NCBI GenBank assembly: GCA_964610155.1
Contig: CAZSUY010000010.1
Location: 30,650 to 94,649, forward strand
Direction: 5' to 3'
DNA length: 64,000 bases
Source of the DNA: JAFGBM01 sp964610155
GTDB taxonomy: Bacteria; Actinomycetota; Actinomycetes; Actinomycetales; Demequinaceae
In this document: positions 60,018 to 64,000 of the stretch, one piece after another
How the letters are laid out: every line of letters starts with the position of its first letter
Position numbering within the stretch: position 1 is the first letter of the stretch
Program-made: the position numbers and the translations under genes
The notes under the pieces: generated by a model
The model's database searches: none
What the model was told of the DNA's origin: nothing
What the model saw: the letters and a program-made list of their open reading frames with translations, nothing else

Positions 60018-60347
60018 GTGACCCCCGCCGATCGGCGACGACTCGATCATGTCCTCGACGCGATCAACCGGGTCGATCGATACACGGCCGAGGGGCGTAC
60101 GTCGCTCAACCACGACGAGACCCTAGACGCCGTACTCCACTGCCTGACCGTCGTCGGCGAAGCGTTGGGCGCCCTCACCCCCGATGCGTACGCGAAGCTC
60201 GCGTCGCTCCCAGCCCACCGCCCCAAGGGCCAACGCAACCTCATCGTCCACGAGTATTGGCGCGTCGACCCCGACATCGTATGGGACACCGTGCGCACCA
60301 GTTTGCCCCGGCTACGCGCCGAGATCGACGCCGCGCTCCTAGACTGA
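60018..60347 (+). CDS. HEPN ribonuclease toxin (HepT-like)
   Basis: The GTG at 60018 gives 109 residues. The HEPN helical fold carries the motif RNLIVHEY (R73, H78, Y80), an exact RX4HXY, in which the Tyr is the known AMPylation target of MntA partners. It follows the nucleotidyltransferase gene by 22 bp. It is a metal-independent RNase when active. Confidence 0.87.
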   Translation: MTPADRRRLDHVLDAINRVDRYTAEGRTSLNHDETLDAVLHCLTVVGEALGALTPDAYAKLASLPAHRPKGQRNLIVHEYWRVDPDIVWDTVRTSLPRLRAEIDAALLD

Positions 60348-60395
60348 CGCCGCGCGGGAGGCGTATTGGTCCGAGATTCGCTCACGGGCTTTCTG

Positions 60396-60493
60396 TTGCT
60401 GGCTAAGGGGGAGGCGAGTATTGTCCGACCCAAGCGGGGCGTGCGGTTTCGCTCGATGAAACCCACAGGGATTCCGACTCGTGGGAGGTAGTT
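60396..60493 (+). promoter_or_regulatory. Promoter and leader module of LRR gene 1
   Basis: TTGCTG (60396-60401), 17 nt, TATTGT (60419-60424), then a ~65-nt leader. Hairpin GGTTTC/GAAACC (60445-60463) is followed by CCCAC/GTGGG beside the GGGAGG ribosome site. The block is conserved ahead of the two other LRR genes. Confidence 0.72.
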
Positions 60494-61216
60494 ATGTTGA
60501 CGAAAAGACTCTCTTTACAGGGCGCTGTCGTGGCGGCGCTAGTTGTCGGTGCCCTCGCCGGATGTTCGGCATCGGAGTCCACCGATCCCGGCTCCGAGGT
60601 CACCAACCCTGACTACGAAGTCATCATCCCTGACGCCAACGTCACCATCCCCGACCTGGCACTACGGTCATGTGTGGAGGACGCGCTGGGAGTGTCTCCC
60701 GGAGGGCCGATCACCGGGGCAGAAATGAAGACCCTCACCGAACTGGACTGCTGGGAGAATGGAGGAATCGAGTCCCTCACCGGACTCGACTCCGCTACTA
60801 ACCTCACCACACTTGACCTGTCCGGCAACTGGGTTAGGGATGTATCGCCCCTCGCCCATCTCACCCACCTCACCGAGCTTTGGTTGCGGAGCAATCAGAT
60901 TGTGGATGTGTCTCCCCTCACTGGCCTCACTGACCTCGCCACTCTCAACCTGATGGACAACCAGATTGTGGATGTGTCACCCCTCACTGGTCTCTCCCAC
61001 CTCGCCGACCTCATCCTGGACATGAACCAGATTGTGGATGTGTCACCCCTCGCTGGCCTCACCAACCTCACGATCCTTTCCCTGAGTGACAACCTGATTG
61101 TGGATGTGTCACCCCTCGCCAGCCTCACCAACCTCATCGAGCTTTACCTGAGGGGCAACCCCGTGACAGACCTGTCTCCCTTGGATGGACTGGTCGGCCT
61201 CTACATCGAGTTCTAG
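60494..61216 (+). CDS. Leucine-rich-repeat lipoprotein 1
   Basis: This 240-residue lipoprotein (lipobox LAGC) has an adaptor block IPDLALRSCVEDALGVSPGGPIT, then six internalin-like 22-residue LRRs with consensus LTxLxLxxNQIVDVSPLAGLTN, capped by NPVTDLSPLDGL. These surface proteins usually bind protein or glycan ligands. First of three tandem paralogues. Confidence 0.88.
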   Translation: MLTKRLSLQGAVVAALVVGALAGCSASESTDPGSEVTNPDYEVIIPDANVTIPDLALRSCVEDALGVSPGGPITGAEMKTLTELDCWENGGIESLTGLDSATNLTTLDLSGNWVRDVSPLAHLTHLTELWLRSNQIVDVSPLTGLTDLATLNLMDNQIVDVSPLTGLSHLADLILDMNQIVDVSPLAGLTNLTILSLSDNLIVDVSPLASLTNLIELYLRGNPVTDLSPLDGLVGLYIEF

Positions 61217-61354
61217 GGGTTGCGCGGTTTGTAGGGAAGCTGTCCCGGGGCAGGGTGGGGCGCGGGATGGCGTGTGGTGCCGCAAGACGAATACCACGGG
61301 GTGTACGCGACGCACCAGGCTTCACTAGCCGAAGGCAAGATCGCAAGTTCTCCG

Positions 61355-61452
61355 TTGCCGCCTGAGGGGGAAGCGAGTATTGTCCGGCCCAAGCGGGGTT
61401 TCCGGCGCCACTGGACGAAACCCGCAGGATGTCCGATCCGAGGGATGCCGTA
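61355..61452 (+). promoter_or_regulatory. Promoter and leader module of LRR gene 2
   Basis: TTGCCG (61355-61360), 17 nt, TATTGT (61378-61383). The leader contains GGGTTTC/GAAACCC with an inner CC/GG pairing, followed by CGCAGGATGTCCGA. Strongly similar to the leaders at 60396 and 62676. Confidence 0.72.
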
Positions 61453-62517
61453 ATGTCAACGAGAAAACGCCTACTACAGGGTGCTGTCGTATCAGCACTG
61501 GCTGCCGGTACTCTCACGGGATGCTCAGCATCCGGGGTCGCCATCCCCGATCCGGCACTGCTGTCGTGTGTGGAGAGCGCCCTCGGGTTGCCTCCCGGGG
61601 AACCGATCACCCCACCAGACATGAAAACCCTCACCGAATTGAGGTGCGTGTCCACAAGCGTCGAATCCCTCACTGGACTCGAATCCGCCACCAACCTCAC
61701 CATTCTTGACCTGCATCTTGTCCTGCAATACAACCAGGTAGTTGACGTGTCGCCCCTTGCCGGTCTCACCAACCTCACCATGCTTGACCTGACTAACAGC
61801 CAGGTGGTGGATGTATCACCTCTCTCCGACCTCACCAACCTCACCGAACTTTTCCTAGACGGCAACCAGATTGTGGATGTGTCACCCCTCGCTGACCTCG
61901 CTGACCTCACCATGTTTGGCCTGTCCGGCAACCAGATTGTGGATGTGTCGCCCCTCGCCGATCTCACCAACCTCACCTATCTTGGCCTGTCCGGCAACCA
62001 GATTGTTGATGTGTCGCCCCTTGCCGGTCTCACCAACCTCACCATGCTTCTACTGGCTGATATCCAGGTTGCGGATGTGTCGCCCCTCACCGACCTCACC
62101 AACCTCACCAAGCTCTTCCTAGACGGCAACCAGATTGTGGATGTGTCACCTCTCGCCGGTCTCACCAACCTCACCGAGCTCGACCTGACTGACAACCAGA
62201 TTGTGGATGTGTCACCCCTCGCCAGTCTCACCAACCTCACCGACCTTGACCTGAACGGCAACCAGATTGTTGATGTGTCACCCCTCGCCGATCTCACCAA
62301 CCTCACCGTGCTTGACCTGGACTACAACCAGGTGGTGGATGTGTCTTCTCTCGCCGGTCTCTTCAACCTCACCTATCTTGGCCTGTCTAGCAATCAGGTT
62401 GCAGATGTATCGCCCCTTGCCGGTCTCTTCAACCTCACCTGGCTTGGTCTTAGCAACAACCCCGTGACAGATCTGTCCCCTTTGGATGGCCTAGACGACG
62501 CCAGGATTGGCTTCTAG
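61453..62517 (+). CDS. Leucine-rich-repeat lipoprotein 2
   Basis: The ATG at 61453 (GAGGGA upstream) gives 354 residues with lipobox LTGC. The same adaptor (IPDPALLSCVESALGLPPGEP) precedes twelve 22-residue LRRs, twice the number in its neighbours. DNA of adjacent repeats is nearly identical (AACCAGATTGTGGATGTGTC), so unequal recombination could easily change repeat number. Confidence 0.88.
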   Translation: MSTRKRLLQGAVVSALAAGTLTGCSASGVAIPDPALLSCVESALGLPPGEPITPPDMKTLTELRCVSTSVESLTGLESATNLTILDLHLVLQYNQVVDVSPLAGLTNLTMLDLTNSQVVDVSPLSDLTNLTELFLDGNQIVDVSPLADLADLTMFGLSGNQIVDVSPLADLTNLTYLGLSGNQIVDVSPLAGLTNLTMLLLADIQVADVSPLTDLTNLTKLFLDGNQIVDVSPLAGLTNLTELDLTDNQIVDVSPLASLTNLTDLDLNGNQIVDVSPLADLTNLTVLDLDYNQVVDVSSLAGLFNLTYLGLSSNQVADVSPLAGLFNLTWLGLSNNPVTDLSPLDGLDDARIGF

Positions 62518-62675
62518 CGGTTTCCAGGCGCACATTGAAGACGCCGGGATCACCGACGTCGCACGCTGCTGTAATGCCTCCGGACCGCCTGCGCCGTCTT
62601 GCCGACCGACGACGGGGCGGGGTAGTACGCGACGCGGTAGGCATAGTGGTCGAAGCTTCGCCCACGGGCTTTCCG

Positions 62676-62773
62676 TTGCCGCCTGAAGGGCAAGCGAGTA
62701 TCGTCCGACCCAAGTGGGGTGTGCGGTGCCGCTGAACGAAACCCGCAGGATGTCCGACCAGAAAGAGGTAGCC
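62676..62773 (+). promoter_or_regulatory. Promoter and leader module of LRR gene 3
   Basis: TTGCCG (62676-62681), 17 nt, TATCGT (62699-62704). A leader with GCGG-TG-CCGC and the shared GAAACCCGCAGGATGTCCGA follows, up to the AAGAGG ribosome site. Confidence 0.72.
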
Positions 62774-63514
62774 ATGTCGATTAGAAGGTACTTGATAGGG
62801 GGAGTCGTTCTGGCGGTGTTGGCTACCGGGACTCTCACCGGATGTTCGACCTCTGAGGACACTGACTCTGACTCCGGGGTCGCCATCCCCGACTCCGAGG
62901 TCGCCGTCCCTGACTCCGAGGTCGCCGTCCCTGACTTTGCAGACACCATCCCCGATCCAGGACTGCGGTCATGCTTGGAGAACGCCCTCGGGTTGTCCCC
63001 CGGGGAACCAATCACCCCGGCGGGCATGGTTGGCCTCACTAGATTGGATTGCACGTGGGCAGGCATAGCGTCCCTCACGGGAATCGACTCCGCCATCAAC
63101 ATCACCGGGCTTAACTTGGACAGCAACCAGGTTGTAGACGTGTCGCCCCTCGCTGGCCTCACTAACCTTGTAAAGCTTGAACTGGTCGATAACCAGATTG
63201 TGGATGTGTCACCCCTCGCTGGCCTCACCAACCTCAACTGGCTCGTACTGGACCAAAACCGGATCGTGGATGTCTCACCCCTTGCCAATCTCACCAACCT
63301 CAACTACCTACTCCTGTCCGGTAATCAAGTTGTTGACCTGTCACCCCTCGCTGACCTCACCAATCTCACCCTTCTTCATGTGGACCACAACCAGATTGTG
63401 GATGTATCACCCCTCGCTGGCCTCACCAATCTCAACTTCCTTCACCTAGAAGACAACCCTGTGACAGACCTGTCCCCTTTGGCGGGTCTCGAAGGCGTCG
63501 ACATCACCACATGA
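62774..63514 (+). CDS. Leucine-rich-repeat lipoprotein 3
   Basis: The ATG at 62774 gives 246 residues. Lipobox LTGC, then a short acidic tandem repeat (SEVAVPD three times), the adaptor IPDPGLRSCLENALGLSPGEP and six LRRs ending NPVTDLSPLAGL. It is the last of three paralogues; an IS110-type element begins downstream. Confidence 0.88.
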   Translation: MSIRRYLIGGVVLAVLATGTLTGCSTSEDTDSDSGVAIPDSEVAVPDSEVAVPDFADTIPDPGLRSCLENALGLSPGEPITPAGMVGLTRLDCTWAGIASLTGIDSAINITGLNLDSNQVVDVSPLAGLTNLVKLELVDNQIVDVSPLAGLTNLNWLVLDQNRIVDVSPLANLTNLNYLLLSGNQVVDLSPLADLTNLTLLHVDHNQIVDVSPLAGLTNLNFLHLEDNPVTDLSPLAGLEGVDITT

Positions 63515-63874
63515 CAGCCACACGACGCAAAGGGAAGACAGACGGAGACGGGGCGTACGCGGCGCGGCAGACGTGTTGAATCGCCTGTAAGTCTGGTCTT
63601 GGCTGGCCTGGGGCTGGCTGGCAGGGTTGGTGCTGGTCCTCCTGCCCGGGCGTGACTCGTGAATCGTCTGGCCTTCGTGTGAGCGGGGTGCTCTGCCCGG
63701 GATCTGTCCGTCCGGACGGGAGACTGGCGCCGGCCCGGCCCACCGCGATGGCCTGATAAGAAGCCTGCCCGACCCCGCAGGGCCGTGGCCCGTTACAGGA
63801 CTGCCTCGTAGTGATCTTCTCCCGGGCCGACGCCGACCTGCAGTGACATCAACTCGAGAAGGAGATCAATCACC
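63515..63874 (+). ncRNA. Non-coding left end of an IS110-type element (bridge RNA candidate region)
   Basis: There is no ORF in about 360 nt ahead of the transposase start. The part from about 63640 contains several stem-loops (CCGTCCGGACGG near 63706-63717; GGGCCGTGGCCC near 63780-63791). In the IS110 group the bridge RNA that pairs with target and donor DNA is encoded between the left end and the recombinase gene, so this is where it should lie. The exact IS end and RNA limits cannot be fixed here. Confidence 0.5.
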
Positions 63875-64000
63875 ATGACTATCGTCGCAAACACCACCGC
63901 ATATGTCATTGGCGTGGACACGCACGCCAGGACCCACACACTCGCCGTCCTGGACGGGGGCACGGGGGCACGGGGCCCTTCGGCGACGTTCCCGACGACG
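63875..64000 (+). CDS. IS110-family transposase, 5' part (cut by window end)
   Basis: ATG at 63875 with AAGGAG upstream. The 42 visible codons include AYVIGVDTHARTHTLAVLD, the first conserved block of IS110/IS1111 DEDD recombinases, with D in GVDTH. The rest lies beyond the window, so integrity cannot be judged. Confidence 0.85.
   Translation, partial: MTIVANTTAYVIGVDTHARTHTLAVLDGGTGARGPSATFPTT

Noticed and set aside
61740..62460. Regularly spaced near-identical repeats that could suggest a CRISPR array
   Set aside because: The 66-bp period is in frame and encodes 22-residue leucine-rich repeats; the intervals are not unique spacers and no cas gene is present.

Overview
High-GC DNA with GTG/TTG starts, a Zur-controlled zinc uptake operon, an actinobacterial translational T-box on ileS and the order leuA-recO-uppS-zur-znu-glyS-dusB-dgt-dnaG all point to an actinomycete (Actinomycetota, Micrococcales/Actinomycetales-like). 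I cannot name the genus. Many genes appear leaderless: a TANNNT -10 box lies 6-7 nt before the start codon.

Region 1 (1-33.7 kb) is mostly core chromosome. It holds two tRNAs, typA, a PIN/RHH toxin-antitoxin pair, dnaG, dgt, a beta-lactamase-fold lipoprotein, dusB, an LppM-like lipoprotein and glyS. The zinc operon znuA-znuC-znuB-zur follows, with a Zur palindrome lying between -35 and -10 of a leaderless promoter. Then come uppS, recO, two lipoproteins, leuA with a Leu-Leu-Leu leader peptide and hairpin, a DUF2142 membrane protein, a DEAD-box helicase, ndk, folC, a lipoprotein, a heliorhodopsin, a small secreted protein and ileS with its T-box. The 3' wreck of a PQQ-type sugar dehydrogenase, an SDR oxidoreductase and a DUF1353 protein complete the region. 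A 63-bp copy of the glyS 3' end sits beyond an SRPBCC gene that separates it from glyS.

Region 2 (33.7-60.4 kb) is accessory. It begins with cell-envelope genes (lipoprotein, LysM cell-wall protein with a Ser-Pro linker) and becomes a defence and toxin-antitoxin island. This carries a NYN nuclease, PIN/Phd, WapI-like, two NERD proteins, a nuclease-methyltransferase restriction enzyme preceded by an HsdM-like short ORF, a DUF262/HNH (GmrSD-like) enzyme, DUF429, three DUF3800-like proteins, a HicA-like pair, MazEF-like, and an RHH-MNT/HepT pair. The restriction genes (about 44-50.3 kb) look clearly less GC-rich than their flanks, which suggests transfer.

The most unusual structure is a module seen twice, once intact and once decayed. 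It consists of a DUF429 3' end, a near-identical sigma-70 promoter, a ~65-nt two-hairpin RNA ending in a terminator, and a convergent DUF3800 gene (50.3-52.8 kb and 56.6-56.9 kb). DUF429 and DUF3800 are both predicted RNase H-like families, and DUF3800 genes are known neighbours of several structured-RNA motifs, so this is a candidate undescribed RNA-protein system.

Region 3 (60.4-64.0 kb) has three tandem paralogous leucine-rich-repeat lipoproteins, each with the same promoter and leader module. The window ends in the 5' part of an IS110-family transposase whose upstream non-coding DNA is where a bridge RNA would be expected.
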